Virus record (IMG/VR): IMGVR_UViG_3300037628_000897
Span: 1-46,141 of that record
Origin: a virus
Length of the DNA: 46,141 bases
Strand: one strand, 5' to 3'
In this document: piece after piece, positions 8,096-17,336 of the stretch
Numbering within the stretch: position 1 is the first letter of the stretch
How the letters are laid out: every line of letters starts with the position of its first letter
Position numbers and translations under genes: made by a program
Notes under the pieces: generated by a model
What the model saw: the letters and a program-made list of their open reading frames with translations, nothing else
What the model was told of the DNA's origin: nothing
The model's database searches: none

Positions 8096-8690
8096 GCAGC
8101 GCCCCCAATATATCGAACACCACCAAAGGCGGTATAAACCCCTTGATCTTACAATCTTCCAGGCGGTATTTATAGCTGTTATAGATACGATTCAGCCAGG
8201 AACACATGACATGGACATGCGGGCCCGTGGAATTGCCCGAGCTCCCCACCCAGGCCACAACATCTCCGGTCTTTGCTTCGTCGCCTTTTTTCAGCTTAAT
8301 ATCTTTGCAATGGCAATAGGTTACATACAACCCGGTCCAATACCCTTCGGTTATCTTTAGGGTTATATAGTTTCCCCAGCCTCGTTTTGATTTTCTTATT
8401 TTGGTAACCACACACCACGCCGGCGCCAATAGATCGGTACCCTCCTGAGCGCTAAAGTCCATACCTAGATGGACTATAAACCTGGCACCGCCATTTATAA
8501 CAACCCGGCGAAAGACGCCGAAATTATCCCAGGGTATAGTTACCTTTGACATATCCATAAAAGGAGGCAACATATCCCCAGGGTAAACGTCATCTTCCTG
8601 GCGTAAGGTTGTATTATTGAGTTCTATTAATGCCTCTTCAGCTTTTCTTTTAATAGCCTCGAGCTTACCGCTTAACATTTCATACATCAC
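8073..8690 (-). CDS. M23-family peptidoglycan endopeptidase (endolysin candidate)
   Basis: 205 residues. Helical N-terminus (1-35), then a LytM/M23 metallopeptidase domain: HLGMD (His74, Asp78) as the first zinc ligands, YCHC (His127) and GPHVHV (His158, His160) as the HxH element, with KKGDEAKTGDVVAWVGSSGNS before it as in the family. All catalytic positions are present. It has no signal peptide, so it would need a holin; the small membrane protein at 8816-9049 is the candidate. A tail-associated wall-penetration role is the alternative. Confidence 0.88.
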   Translation of the reverse strand: MMYEMLSGKLEAIKRKAEEALIELNNTTLRQEDDVYPGDMLPPFMDMSKVTIPWDNFGVFRRVVINGGARFIVHLGMDFSAQEGTDLLAPAWCVVTKIRKSKRGWGNYITLKITEGYWTGLYVTYCHCKDIKLKKGDEAKTGDVVAWVGSSGNSTGPHVHVMCSWLNRIYNSYKYRLEDCKIKGFIPPLVVFDILGALRAVRAKI

Positions 8691-8732
8691 ATAATCCTCG
8701 TCATATCTTCCCGGCCGACATTCGCCTACCAG

Positions 8733-8813
8733 CTCATTCCCGCCCCACCGTCGTCATTCCCGCCGCTTATCGTCATTCCCGCGAAGGCAGGAATCTATAC
8801 ACTTAATAAATCC
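8733..8813. repeat. REP half-units between lysis genes
   Basis: Three fragments of the same palindrome family occur near 8733, 8751 and 8771-8813. The last carries GTCATTCCCGCGAAGGCAGG followed by a reversed piece of the REPIN spacer (AATCTATACACTTAATAAATCC), so it is half of an element in opposite orientation to copies A-C. It occupies the 125-base gap between the M23 and XhlA-like genes. Confidence 0.75.
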
Positions 8814-8815
8814 CC

Positions 8816-9049
8816 TCAATAAGCCTTTGCCACACCGATAACCATAAGTATGAATTGAGCCACTACCAAGCTCAACAACCATTTGTTCAGTGTATAAGAT
8901 GCTTTCATTTCAGCTTGTCTGACTTCGATTCTATGTACCTTTTTATGAAGCTTGGTGACAATAACTTTTAATTCTTCAAAACTCCTGGAAAAAGGATCAA
9001 ACACCAGACTCAAATGTTCCTTCATTGCCTCTAATTCACTATCAGACAT
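8816..9049 (-). CDS. XhlA-like small membrane protein (holin partner candidate)
   Basis: 77 residues. An amphipathic or coiled-coil N-terminal part (SFEELKVIVTKLHKKVHRIE, about 23-42) is followed by a single C-terminal membrane helix (WLLSLVVAQFILMVIGVAKA, about 57-76). This matches the architecture and length of haemolysin XhlA-type lysis proteins. Position upstream of the M23 endopeptidase supports a lysis role. The family assignment is by architecture rather than clear sequence identity. Confidence 0.65.
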   Translation of the reverse strand: MSDSELEAMKEHLSLVFDPFSRSFEELKVIVTKLHKKVHRIEVRQAEMKASYTLNKWLLSLVVAQFILMVIGVAKAY

Positions 9050-9058
9050 CCGTCGCTC

Positions 9059-9658
9059 CTAATTATCGTCATCCGAGGGGTCCAATATTTCCGCGGCCAT
9101 AAGATAGTTCATATAATAAGTTCCGGCCCCGCTGTTATCTTCTCCATCTCTGAAGAATTCCAGCTCAAGATTGCCGCTACCATTTACATATAAATATATG
9201 GCATAGGGTCCGTCTGGAAATCCTGATAATGTCACTAATTGCACTTTGTTCGTATGCGGAGTACCGCTGGAGGCCTGTTGTATTTTAATTACATTCGTCA
9301 TCTGTCCTTGATCAAAACCTGTTAAATCAAAATAGCCTTCGAAAAATTCATAAGTACTGCCTGGAGTCACTCCAAAGTTACCGGCATCTCCGAATTCCAC
9401 GGTGTGGGTTTCATCGTCGAACCATAAGGCAAATACTATTCTTACCCGTTTATCCTGCCAGGTCCTTGTGTCCTCCAGCTCTGTAGTCGCCGAATAATCA
9501 GTTCCTCCTTCATCCGGTATAGCCAGGTTACCGGGCCCGAAGATATGCTTCCGGGCGTATATGGTATTGTTACGCAGGTTCCTTATTATCGTTAGAGTAA
9601 GGGGTTTCCCGGCATTCAGAAGCGCGTTTGTAATTACAGCCCAACTTAGAGACGCCAT
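9059..9658 (-). CDS. Tail-associated structural protein, unknown
   Basis: 199 residues, beta-rich with an acidic end (EILDPSDDDN). ALWFDDETHTVEFGDAGNFG, FEGYFDLTGFDQGQMTNVIK and NGSGNLELEFFRDGED suggest a virion beta-sandwich. It shares one base with the next upstream gene (9658) and so belongs to the tail-tip block. No named family recognised. Confidence 0.65.
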   Translation of the reverse strand: MASLSWAVITNALLNAGKPLTLTIIRNLRNNTIYARKHIFGPGNLAIPDEGGTDYSATTELEDTRTWQDKRVRIVFALWFDDETHTVEFGDAGNFGVTPGSTYEFFEGYFDLTGFDQGQMTNVIKIQQASSGTPHTNKVQLVTLSGFPDGPYAIYLYVNGSGNLELEFFRDGEDNSGAGTYYMNYLMAAEILDPSDDDN

Positions 9659-12495
9659 TAATATAAAACCTTTCCTTCAGTCGTCCCGTCGGGCATCAGA
9701 CCCTTTTCATCGGTAATAAATCCAAAATCATTCTCTTCCTGATCCGTGGCAGAATCCCAATCCGATGTGCCTTCCGGAGAGATAATAAAAGGCGCTTCCC
9801 CCTGAAAATGCGCGTCCGTTATTTCCAGCGTCATCCGCCGGGATTTGATATCATGATTAATCTGTTTACGGATAACCAACATTTTCCTGGCCGTGGCCCC
9901 CTCGCCGTCCTCCGAGGGCATGGCGTCATGTGTCAAAAGTATCGTGTCCGCCGGTTCTATATGGCTGCGGTTTAATAAAACGACAACCTTTACCCTATAG
10001 CGATTACGCCTTTGCCAGTACAAACGCCTTTCGCCCAGCACTCCCGCCTGGACCGAGGCCCCCGCTCCCTTTATCCAGGGCGCCTTTATTTTCATAGTGC
10101 GACCGGGGATTTTATCTTCGTCGTCCTGGGCGTAATAATCCTTTTCCGGATCGATAACCACGACCTTACCCATAAACTTTTCTTCCACCGGGTTGTAATC
10201 GTATTTTATCTCGCACCGGTCATGATAACCTTCGGTATTGTGGTTGACGCTTAGCCCGCCGTCTATAATATGATCCTTTGTCAGTATCTCGGAGACTTCC
10301 GCCGGGATCGGCGGCGCCATAATCCGGCAGCTGAACACCTCCCGCGGGGAAGCTACTATTTCATATTCATCATCAGTATCGAAATCGTTATCCGTCCCGC
10401 CGCTTAGCCCGCCGCCGATGGTTATTTTGATCGAACTCGTTATCTCGGTTATTACTCCGGTACACCCGTCCGTCAGGTTGTTAACCGTATCCCCGACGGC
10501 CACCCCCCATTTTACAAAGTCTGCGGTATCATCGTCCAGGGTGGTGCTGTCGTTACCGCCGTTATGAGTACCCAGGATATCCCGCTTTTGCCCGGTGCGC
10601 ACCCAGCCGCCGCAGGACTTCATAATTTCCCCCAGAACGGTAAAGGCGTCCTTTTCCAAAGAGGGGCGCTGTTCTATATACCAGTCGGATATCCAGTACA
10701 TCTGACGTACTATGTCATAGTAATCCATCTCTGTGTCTTTAATGCCGATCGCCGCTAGCAAATCATAATAAGCATCCGCCGGCGCCCCGCTATAGGTCGT
10801 CTGTAATCCATTTATCACAAGGCCGTCCTGGCGGCTTATATGCACCCTGTCAAGATCGTTTATGACCGAAGATACTCCCGATCCCTGGCCGGTTTCAACA
10901 ACCGAGCAACTAAGTTCAGTCTCCGTTTGCAGGGCATCCCGGACCTTTTGCACGGTGTCATAAGCGCTGCTGGTTAGATCCAGCGATACAAAGGGTTCGG
11001 CGGCGTCGTCTTCCCATATCTTCAAGGTTTCGCCGTCCACGGATATCTCTATCCGGTTCGTACCCAGATAATTAAGATGGAATAATAATGTCGTTTTATG
11101 TGCGGGCTTCATCAACTGGCCCTGGAGCGAATCCAGCCGCAGGTTTACAAGGTCCGTGCCGACAGCCTTGCGCACCACATAACTGCCGCTAAAATCCAGG
11201 TCGGAAGCCGAAAGCGCGGCGCCGGTTTTATACCCTTCGTATACATGCACCTTGGCCCCGTCCCACATTTTCCGGGCCAATAGCTTTTGCAGCCAGCTGG
11301 TTTCCTGCCATTCAATAAGATCCAGATTCAGCCCGCCGATGATACTGGTACCCTTTTCGAAATCTATTTTCTTGTCGATCGCGCTTATTTTCTTTATCAC
11401 CGGCATACATCCCGGCCATAATTGCTCCTGGGTCAACCATAAAGACTCTATATTCGGGTCGTCATCCCAGGTATTGGCTCGGATTACATATCTGTCCCCA
11501 GATTCGAAGCTTATATCAGATGTAGTTTTTAAAGCTGTTATTCCTATGCTTGTAATATCTTTATAAAAATCATCCGTCTCGTTATAAGCCCGGTCCCCGA
11601 CCTGTACCCCCGAATCCACGAAATCCGCGCCGCTGTCTACCAGGGTGGTGCTGCTTCCACCCGTGGCCCGGCCGAAGATGGGTCTATTGGATAGCTCCAG
11701 TTTGCAGGCGAATACGGGTTCGTTTACCCTTTTGTCCCTTTCCTCCGTGCTGTCATATTCGGCGCCGGCGGCCAGGCATTCTTCCATGGATATATCCAGG
11801 CTTACCCTGCCCCGGCCCGTGCCTTTGATCCGTATTTCCGGTTTGGACATCCGCACGAATACCGGCACTCCGCTGCCGTCCCAGTCGAACCAGAAGGGTT
11901 TCGATCCGTTTTCCTTGAATATAGTAACCATCTGATCGGCAAAAGCCTGGGTAGTGCGGTTCAGCTTTACCCTGAATTTCCTGAATGAATATTTCTCCCG
12001 GGTTTCCGTGGCCACCGGGCCCTGCTCCACTACGGCGGATTGTCCCTTTTCCCCCGGGTCGAATCCCGGGATAAACTGCGGAAATACGGTAACACCATTG
12101 CAAAGCCACCATTCCCCCACCTGGGGGTTAACCGTGGCGTTTTGTATCTTTAATTGCCAATATCGTTCCGTTTCATTCGTGAAATCCCGGGCTATATGCC
12201 CGTCGTCGGCCGGGGTGAAGCTGTCGACGGTAACCCAGGACCCTACACCCGTAGCAGATTTTTGCAGGCTTATACTGCATCCGGATAGATTATGGTTACC
12301 CAGTACCAGGCTGGATATGCTCAACGCCGAACCGCAGTCCGCTAAAAGGTGTTGCGTGGCGACCGAATCGGACACCCAGGGATTGGCCAGATCCCTGTCC
12401 ACGGCGCGGGGGGCCTCCGCGCTGTTATGATCCGCGCTAAGCGTGGCGATCGATAATACGTTGTTATGCCGCAATCGGGCTTTTTCTATGGTCAT
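9658..12495 (-). CDS. Large tail-tip/central fibre protein with discoidin-like N-terminus
   Basis: 945 residues. Residues about 20-135 form an F5/8-type-C (discoidin) like module (LLADCGSALSISSLVLGNHN, ERYWQLKIQ, VGEWW) related to the C-terminal module of the 18989-21139 protein. Then come a tail-domain stretch (KFRVKLNRTTQAFADQMV, KPFWFDWDG) and two copies of a short beta motif (SSTTLVDSGADFVDSGVQVG and DSTTLDDDTADFVKWGVAVG). Near the C-terminus a hub-like segment appears (RYRVKVVVLLNRSHIEPADT). It sits directly after the tape measure gene (ATGA overlap), the usual place for distal-tail and hub proteins, so an adsorption-complex role is likely. Confidence 0.75.
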   Translation of the reverse strand: MTIEKARLRHNNVLSIATLSADHNSAEAPRAVDRDLANPWVSDSVATQHLLADCGSALSISSLVLGNHNLSGCSISLQKSATGVGSWVTVDSFTPADDGHIARDFTNETERYWQLKIQNATVNPQVGEWWLCNGVTVFPQFIPGFDPGEKGQSAVVEQGPVATETREKYSFRKFRVKLNRTTQAFADQMVTIFKENGSKPFWFDWDGSGVPVFVRMSKPEIRIKGTGRGRVSLDISMEECLAAGAEYDSTEERDKRVNEPVFACKLELSNRPIFGRATGGSSTTLVDSGADFVDSGVQVGDRAYNETDDFYKDITSIGITALKTTSDISFESGDRYVIRANTWDDDPNIESLWLTQEQLWPGCMPVIKKISAIDKKIDFEKGTSIIGGLNLDLIEWQETSWLQKLLARKMWDGAKVHVYEGYKTGAALSASDLDFSGSYVVRKAVGTDLVNLRLDSLQGQLMKPAHKTTLLFHLNYLGTNRIEISVDGETLKIWEDDAAEPFVSLDLTSSAYDTVQKVRDALQTETELSCSVVETGQGSGVSSVINDLDRVHISRQDGLVINGLQTTYSGAPADAYYDLLAAIGIKDTEMDYYDIVRQMYWISDWYIEQRPSLEKDAFTVLGEIMKSCGGWVRTGQKRDILGTHNGGNDSTTLDDDTADFVKWGVAVGDTVNNLTDGCTGVITEITSSIKITIGGGLSGGTDNDFDTDDEYEIVASPREVFSCRIMAPPIPAEVSEILTKDHIIDGGLSVNHNTEGYHDRCEIKYDYNPVEEKFMGKVVVIDPEKDYYAQDDEDKIPGRTMKIKAPWIKGAGASVQAGVLGERRLYWQRRNRYRVKVVVLLNRSHIEPADTILLTHDAMPSEDGEGATARKMLVIRKQINHDIKSRRMTLEITDAHFQGEAPFIISPEGTSDWDSATDQEENDFGFITDEKGLMPDGTTEGKVLY

Positions 12496-15128
12496 GCCAC
12501 CCTTAACTCCGAGGATTTCACGGTCTCTCCCCGGTCCACCATTTCATTTATTCTTTCGACAATCTTTTCGGCCAGGTCCTCGCCGATCTCCGAGACATTG
12601 TTTCTGTCCAGGTTATCGGCGTTGACGGTTACATTGACGTTATATGTATTCCCGCCGCCGCCGGCCGGGACCTCCACCTGCAAGTTACGACGGTCGTTTC
12701 TGACTACGAATTCCCCGCGGTTAAGCAGCCGCAAACGCTCTTGCCCCCGGCCGGGGCCTTCGCCGTTTACTTCGCCGCCTTCATGCATTTTGGGGGCGAA
12801 CAATCCTGCCGCAACCGTTGCGGCGCTGGTCATTCCGGCGATGGCCGGCGGTGCATTGGCGCCAAAGGAATATAGGGATACCGCCGTCGCCAGGGGTACG
12901 GCGGTTCCGAGCTGTGTGGATTGAGTGGCCATTATTCCTGCAAGATATGTACTTCGAGCAGTTTTTTCAAAAGCATAGGCTATAGTTTTTTGGGCGATAT
13001 AATCCGCCGCCCAGCGCACCATCATCCGTTTAAAGCTCATGCCAAGATCGTGCAATACATCTTTTACATTCTTGCCATCGATTACAAGCTGCTCCATGGC
13101 AGAGCTAAAGGCACCGCGGTACCATCCTATAAAATCTGTGTAGAAACGGAGGGTGAGTTCTTTTAGCGAAGCCATAGAGGTTTGGTAGGACTCCATATAG
13201 GTTTGCAAAAACCCCATCCTGGCCTCGTGCATCGTAGCCTCGGAAGTCTGGTTCAGCTCGATAAGCTCCTGGAAGCGCTGCCGCTGTAGTTCCATCGTGA
13301 CCTGGCCGGTCAGTTTTTCTACTTCTTCTTTTTTGCCTCCCAGGCTTATAAACGCGGACCGCTCCTCGGCCAATAGCTCTTTTTTCTTCTCCAGCGTAAA
13401 ACTATCGGAATTCAGTATCTTTTCTGCATGATCCTTATATAAACCGCTGATTGTTTTTAGATGTTCTTTCCACTTTTTCTTGGCATCGGTATCAATCAAT
13501 GGACTCTCGATCTTTTGGGCTCTGGGAACTTGGCCGGCACCGGCCGGAGTGCCCAGGCTCTCCATAACCTTCGCGCCCGTTTCGGCGGCCGTGGACTGGA
13601 TTCCAGCCAACAAGCCTTTCATATCATCGATAGCCGCATTAAGGGCCTTTTTAGCTTTACCCGAGCTTTGCTCCCAGTTTTTTGAGATCAGAGGATCATG
13701 TAATATTAAAGATAGTAATTTTAATTTATCTTCAGCATTTGATATAACAAGATCGAAGGCAGTCTTATTTTCTTCTTTTGTTATATCCCATTGGCTTTTA
13801 ATGGCCAAACCAGTGGCACTTACTGTTTTCTGGAGTTCATGTGCATAATTTACAACTACCTTTTTTTGTACATCCAAAAGCCCCAGGTTTGTCCCAAGCT
13901 TATTGTTTATAAATGTAACAAAGGTATTGATATGGCCCTTGGCATCCTGCAGGCCGTTAAAGATCCCAGTGCCGATCGCCTTACCCATAATGTCAAACAT
14001 AGCAACAAGGGGAGTTATGATAATAGCCCCCAAATTTTTAAATCCCACAATGGCGCTTAGCAATATATTGCTTATTCCGTCCAGTATAAAATCCCCAAGA
14101 CCAACAATAAGGTTACCCAAATATGTAGGGTCTAATAATATCCTTTGCCAAGCCAGGCGGGCAGTATCGTTTAAAGCATTCCAGGAGGCATCGAAGATAT
14201 CTTTTATGGCCGTCCAGCTGATTTTGACAATCTCAGGGAGTTTAGAGAATGTTTCACCTACCAATAAACCCCATTCGACAATAGTTTCTTTATTTTTGTT
14301 AAACCATTCGGTTACCCCGGTCAGCTTTTCTTTTAGCGTATCGAGTATCCCGAGTTCACCGAGCACGCCTTGCATGGCGGTACCGATTTCGGCCATTGAT
14401 ATTTTAGCCTGAGTACTCAGGGCGGCGACCTGGCCGGCCCATATTTTTGTAAATTGGGCGGCATTGCCGACCATGGCCTCGGTTTCCTCGAATATACCGT
14501 TTATCTCGGCTTGTCGTTTTTGGGCGGTGGTCATTTTGGCCACGGCCAAGCCCTGGGCGGCGGCGTATTCCTTCCACATAACACTGACGTTCTTGGTCAC
14601 GCCGGCGTTATCGACCAAGATACTGTTTTCGTTCTTTAGACCTTCCGTAGCACTTACAATCGCCTGGCCTAATTCCAGCGAACCCTGCCGGCCGAAGACG
14701 GCCGCATCCTTAAAGCGCTTTAATAATCCGATCGATTCCTCCAGCCCGAATCCGCGCTGCAATAGATTTTTCATACTCAACGAGGCTTCTTGTATGGATA
14801 TAAGTCCATCGGCGGAAAGCTCTTCGGCCGCCGCCATGGCTTCCAGGGCGGGGATTCCTTTAAATAGGGCTACGGATACAAGCCCCATCATGGCCGCTTT
14901 GTATTTATCCGCTTCTCTTAAAAATCTATTGGCAGTAAAAGCGGTAGCGGCAATGGTGGCCCATGCACGGAAATTAAAAAACAGCCCCCGAATCCTCCGA
15001 AAAGCACTATTCGCGAATCCTACAAATCGCGACATTGTACGCTTGAAGGTTTTTTGGGCGTTCCGGAGACCGGCTCGCATGCGGCCGGCGTTAAGGTCTA
15101 ATTCTATAAAAGCTCTTGCTTCGGGCAT
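12492..15128 (-). CDS. Tape measure protein
   Basis: 878 residues. The N-terminus is basic and helical (AGRMRAGLRNAQKTFKRTMS) and is followed by hydrophobic helices (FRAWATIAATAFTANRF) and long alpha-helical stretches typical of tape measure proteins. The end carries the common GGEVNGEGPGRGQERLRLLN plus RGEFVVRNDRRN signature. Using the family rule of about 0.15 nm per residue, the tail would be roughly 130 nm, so a long-tailed siphovirus is expected. It follows the G/GT chaperone genes and precedes the tail-tip gene. The 120-base upstream gap holds REP palindromes. Confidence 0.9.
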   Translation of the reverse strand: MPEARAFIELDLNAGRMRAGLRNAQKTFKRTMSRFVGFANSAFRRIRGLFFNFRAWATIAATAFTANRFLREADKYKAAMMGLVSVALFKGIPALEAMAAAEELSADGLISIQEASLSMKNLLQRGFGLEESIGLLKRFKDAAVFGRQGSLELGQAIVSATEGLKNENSILVDNAGVTKNVSVMWKEYAAAQGLAVAKMTTAQKRQAEINGIFEETEAMVGNAAQFTKIWAGQVAALSTQAKISMAEIGTAMQGVLGELGILDTLKEKLTGVTEWFNKNKETIVEWGLLVGETFSKLPEIVKISWTAIKDIFDASWNALNDTARLAWQRILLDPTYLGNLIVGLGDFILDGISNILLSAIVGFKNLGAIIITPLVAMFDIMGKAIGTGIFNGLQDAKGHINTFVTFINNKLGTNLGLLDVQKKVVVNYAHELQKTVSATGLAIKSQWDITKEENKTAFDLVISNAEDKLKLLSLILHDPLISKNWEQSSGKAKKALNAAIDDMKGLLAGIQSTAAETGAKVMESLGTPAGAGQVPRAQKIESPLIDTDAKKKWKEHLKTISGLYKDHAEKILNSDSFTLEKKKELLAEERSAFISLGGKKEEVEKLTGQVTMELQRQRFQELIELNQTSEATMHEARMGFLQTYMESYQTSMASLKELTLRFYTDFIGWYRGAFSSAMEQLVIDGKNVKDVLHDLGMSFKRMMVRWAADYIAQKTIAYAFEKTARSTYLAGIMATQSTQLGTAVPLATAVSLYSFGANAPPAIAGMTSAATVAAGLFAPKMHEGGEVNGEGPGRGQERLRLLNRGEFVVRNDRRNLQVEVPAGGGGNTYNVNVTVNADNLDRNNVSEIGEDLAEKIVERINEMVDRGETVKSSELRVA

Positions 15129-15144
15129 TTTCTCTTTCTTCTAC

Positions 15145-15246
15145 CGTCATTCCGGCGAAAGCCGGGATTCGGCTATTTTCTATAGATTCCCGCCTGCGCG
15201 GGAATGACGTTTATTCCTATAGATTCCCGCCTGCGCGGGAATGACG
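15145..15246. repeat. REP palindrome cluster
   Basis: Three palindromes of the GTCATTCC(C/G)GCG family occur in a row (15145-15168, 15185-15210, 15222-15246). The last two are near-identical tandem units (TATAGATTCCCGCCTGCGCG). They fill the gap between the GT chaperone frame and the tape measure gene. The centre differs from that of REPIN copies A-C. Confidence 0.8.
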
Positions 15247-15248
15247 GT

Positions 15249-15617
15249 TTACTTTTTTACTTTTCCGCCGCTGCGGGGTTTATTTTTATTATCCGGCTTA
15301 TTCTTCTCTTCGTTATAGCGATTTACGGTATCCTCGATTATCATCATCCGGTCAATCAACCTTTCCATTTCCACAGGGCCAAGCTCTTTTTTTAGGCCCA
15401 ACAACTCCAGCCCCCCGGCCCCCAGCAATTTCAATCGCTTGTGGACCGACCAGGCCAGTTCGTTTTCCGGATATAATCGGCCGTATTCCCAATATCCGGA
15501 ATGACATTCATAATCCCTTTTCGGGTTTTCGCAAGTCGGTATAAAATCATCAGGATCTTTATCCGCCAGATTGTAGCAATCTTCACAAGTCGGCTGGCCC
15601 CACAATCCCCAGAGCAC
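15249..15617 (-). CDS. Tail assembly chaperone, T-like frameshift extension
   Basis: 122 residues from a GTG at 15617. The frame is open upstream to the slippery site at 15629-15635, giving LKSA before the GTG codon, so it is best read as the -1 frame extension of the 212-residue chaperone (fusion about 338 residues). It has Cys pairs (CEDCYN, CENPKRDYEC) and a basic tail (NKNKPRSGGKVKK). In lambda-type tails the G and GT products assist tape-measure and tube assembly and are absent from the virion. Independent initiation at the GTG is possible but lies inside the stem-loop. Confidence 0.75.
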   Translation of the reverse strand: MLWGLWGQPTCEDCYNLADKDPDDFIPTCENPKRDYECHSGYWEYGRLYPENELAWSVHKRLKLLGAGGLELLGLKKELGPVEMERLIDRMMIIEDTVNRYNEEKNKPDNKNKPRSGGKVKK

Positions 15618-15635
15618 AGCCGACTTTAGTTTTTT
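15587..15635 (-). promoter_or_regulatory. Programmed -1 ribosomal frameshift signal (A AAA AAC plus stem-loop)
   Basis: Read leftward, the heptamer A AAA AAC (15635-15629) sits in the 0 frame just before the TAA stop of the 212-residue chaperone. A perfect 10-bp stem follows (15626-15617, AAGTCGGCTG, pairing with 15596-15587, CAGCCGACTT; 20-base loop). A -1 slip enters the 122-residue frame. Position between tail tube and tape measure is exactly where lambda G/GT frameshifting occurs. Confidence 0.88.
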
Positions 15636-16264
15636 TCCGCCTCCTCGTCCGCTGCGGGATCTGCGGCATCATCAGGGCTCGCTTCAAGGATATCCGATAT
15701 CACGGACCATGGTAATAGTTCCACTAGTTCGGGGCTATAGGCGACCTCTTTACCCTTATTACAAACCCCTTCCCAGCCTACTATGATTTTCTGCAGCATC
15801 ATCTTTTGCATTCTCTGGCCGGCCTTTTTGTTGCTAAATCCTTTCAAAGAATGTTGCTGCATCGACTGCCGTTGGGTACTTGTTATTTGCTTTAAATGAA
15901 ATACAACATTCGGCAGATCGGTAGAGGCCTTCATTGCAGTAGGGGCGTAGGCTTCCTTTAGCAACCAATCGATTATCTGGAAGCGGAAGCCCTCCAATAA
16001 TTTGGGTTTATAGACCACCGGCTTACCGTCCAGGGTATAACCCTCCCAGCCCTTCACAATCTTTTTAACCAGCGCTATATCGTCCAGATTGCGGCCTGCG
16101 GCCTCGGCCATTTCCGACAGTTTCAACCTACGGAATTTGATAAAAGACCCTTCCTCTCCTTCCGGATGGATAGCGTTAACCTCATCCATATCAACGAGTT
16201 CAACAGGTCCGTTTTGTTCATAATCGTACTCAGGACTTTTGTTTATTCTGTTTAGGTCAACCAT
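15626..16264 (-). CDS. Tail assembly chaperone, G-like
   Basis: 212 residues. It contains an internal duplication: KIVKGWEGYTLDGKPVVYKP (about 68-87) and KIIVGWEGVCNKGKEVAYSP (about 160-179), each followed by a Leu-rich helix, as in tail chaperones built from repeats. The C-terminus is acidic (DDAADPAADEEAEKN) and ends at the frameshift heptamer. It lies between tail tube and tape measure genes. Family identity is inferred from order, repeat and frameshift. Confidence 0.8.
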   Translation of the reverse strand: MVDLNRINKSPEYDYEQNGPVELVDMDEVNAIHPEGEEGSFIKFRRLKLSEMAEAAGRNLDDIALVKKIVKGWEGYTLDGKPVVYKPKLLEGFRFQIIDWLLKEAYAPTAMKASTDLPNVVFHLKQITSTQRQSMQQHSLKGFSNKKAGQRMQKMMLQKIIVGWEGVCNKGKEVAYSPELVELLPWSVISDILEASPDDAADPAADEEAEKN

Positions 16265-16272
16265 CTTTACCC

Positions 16273-17325
16273 CTATGCCGTGATATTAGTATCTCTGGTG
16301 TTGATTAGTTCGATTTGGATCGGACTGGTTATAGCGTCCATGCCGGTCGGCAGGTTGCTGGTAATCACCCGGAATTCGATCACGGGTGCAACGTTTTCGG
16401 GGCCTCCGACTGTGTTGGTGTAATTGGTGATTTCCGCCCGGGGTATCAATATGGTGAATTTGTAATCATCCGTCCCGATCGAGGGGCCAGTGGCAGTCAG
16501 ATCAAATTTGACATGATCGTTATCCTGGAATCTGTTGTCCCAGGAATCATCGTTCTGCTTGGTCAGTGTTCCTTCGAACATAACCTCCCAGAACCCGTCC
16601 GGCTCTGCATCCTGCCGGGTATTGCTGCCGGTGGCGAAGATATCAACCTTTTTACCCCTTGTTATCGTTATAGACCAGGTACTCAGGGCCAGTATGTCCC
16701 CGGAATCGAGGGCGCCGTCGTCATTGTCGTTCACCCTGAAAACAGTATCCTGATTATATAGCTTGCCTTTCAGCGGGCTCGGGAAATTCTCCATCGCGGT
16801 ATTAACGCTCGAATCCAGGATACGTGTTTTGCCGTTGACGGTGAGTTCGTAAACAACCTTACCGGCCCCATCGCCGGTTATCTTAAGTTCGGTAGTATCA
16901 ATCCCGGTAAAGACATGCACTCCATTGGTACAAACCGGTCCCGCATAAGCCGGGTTATAATCAGCCAAGGTCATAGTATATTGACCATCGCCGACGGTAT
17001 AAACCTGCTTATATCCGTCGCTCTGAATATCCGGATTAGCAAGGGCCCCCATGACCTGGGCCAGGGCTATTTCAAACATCTGATCTTCATACCTGGTATC
17101 AACCGGGCCGATGGATCCTTCGATAGTAATGGCCCCCTGGTCGCTGGGTTCCTTGAAAACATTACCCCTTAATCCCACGTCCTCTATCATTTCGGAGGTG
17201 AATACCACCCCGAAAGCATCCGGGTGAACCCGGGCTATGGAAACGGAAGCGTCGGCCTCATTTCCAAAGGAACTTTCCAGAGCGGCGCCATATTCATTTC
17301 TTAAACCTACTAATCCATCGCCCAT
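16273..17325 (-). CDS. Major tail tube protein
   Basis: 350 residues, beta-rich. GLVGLRNEYGAALESSFGNE near the start, GAITIEGSIGPVDTRYEDQM (about 63-82), KVVYELTVNGKTRI and a C-terminal Ig-like stretch (VAPVIEFRVITSNLPTG). Order (connector, terminator, this gene, G/GT, tape measure) is that of the main tube subunit. It is longer than the roughly 150-250 residues of minimal tube proteins, consistent with an added surface domain. Confidence 0.8.
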   Translation of the reverse strand: MGDGLVGLRNEYGAALESSFGNEADASVSIARVHPDAFGVVFTSEMIEDVGLRGNVFKEPSDQGAITIEGSIGPVDTRYEDQMFEIALAQVMGALANPDIQSDGYKQVYTVGDGQYTMTLADYNPAYAGPVCTNGVHVFTGIDTTELKITGDGAGKVVYELTVNGKTRILDSSVNTAMENFPSPLKGKLYNQDTVFRVNDNDDGALDSGDILALSTWSITITRGKKVDIFATGSNTRQDAEPDGFWEVMFEGTLTKQNDDSWDNRFQDNDHVKFDLTATGPSIGTDDYKFTILIPRAEITNYTNTVGGPENVAPVIEFRVITSNLPTGMDAITSPIQIELINTRDTNITA

Positions 17326-17336
17326 CTTACTATCTC

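Noticed and set aside
7848-8360. 170-codon rightward frame opposite the M23 gene
   Set aside because: Overlaps two supported leftward genes and has no recognisable features.
11753-12112. 119-codon leftward frame inside the tail-tip gene
   Set aside because: Alternate frame of a gene with strong domain evidence; no independent support.
14464-15207. 247-codon rightward frame opposite the tape measure gene
   Set aside because: Antisense shadow of a strongly supported gene; composition (Ser/Ala/Pro/Phe-rich) is that of a complement frame and no start signal is seen.
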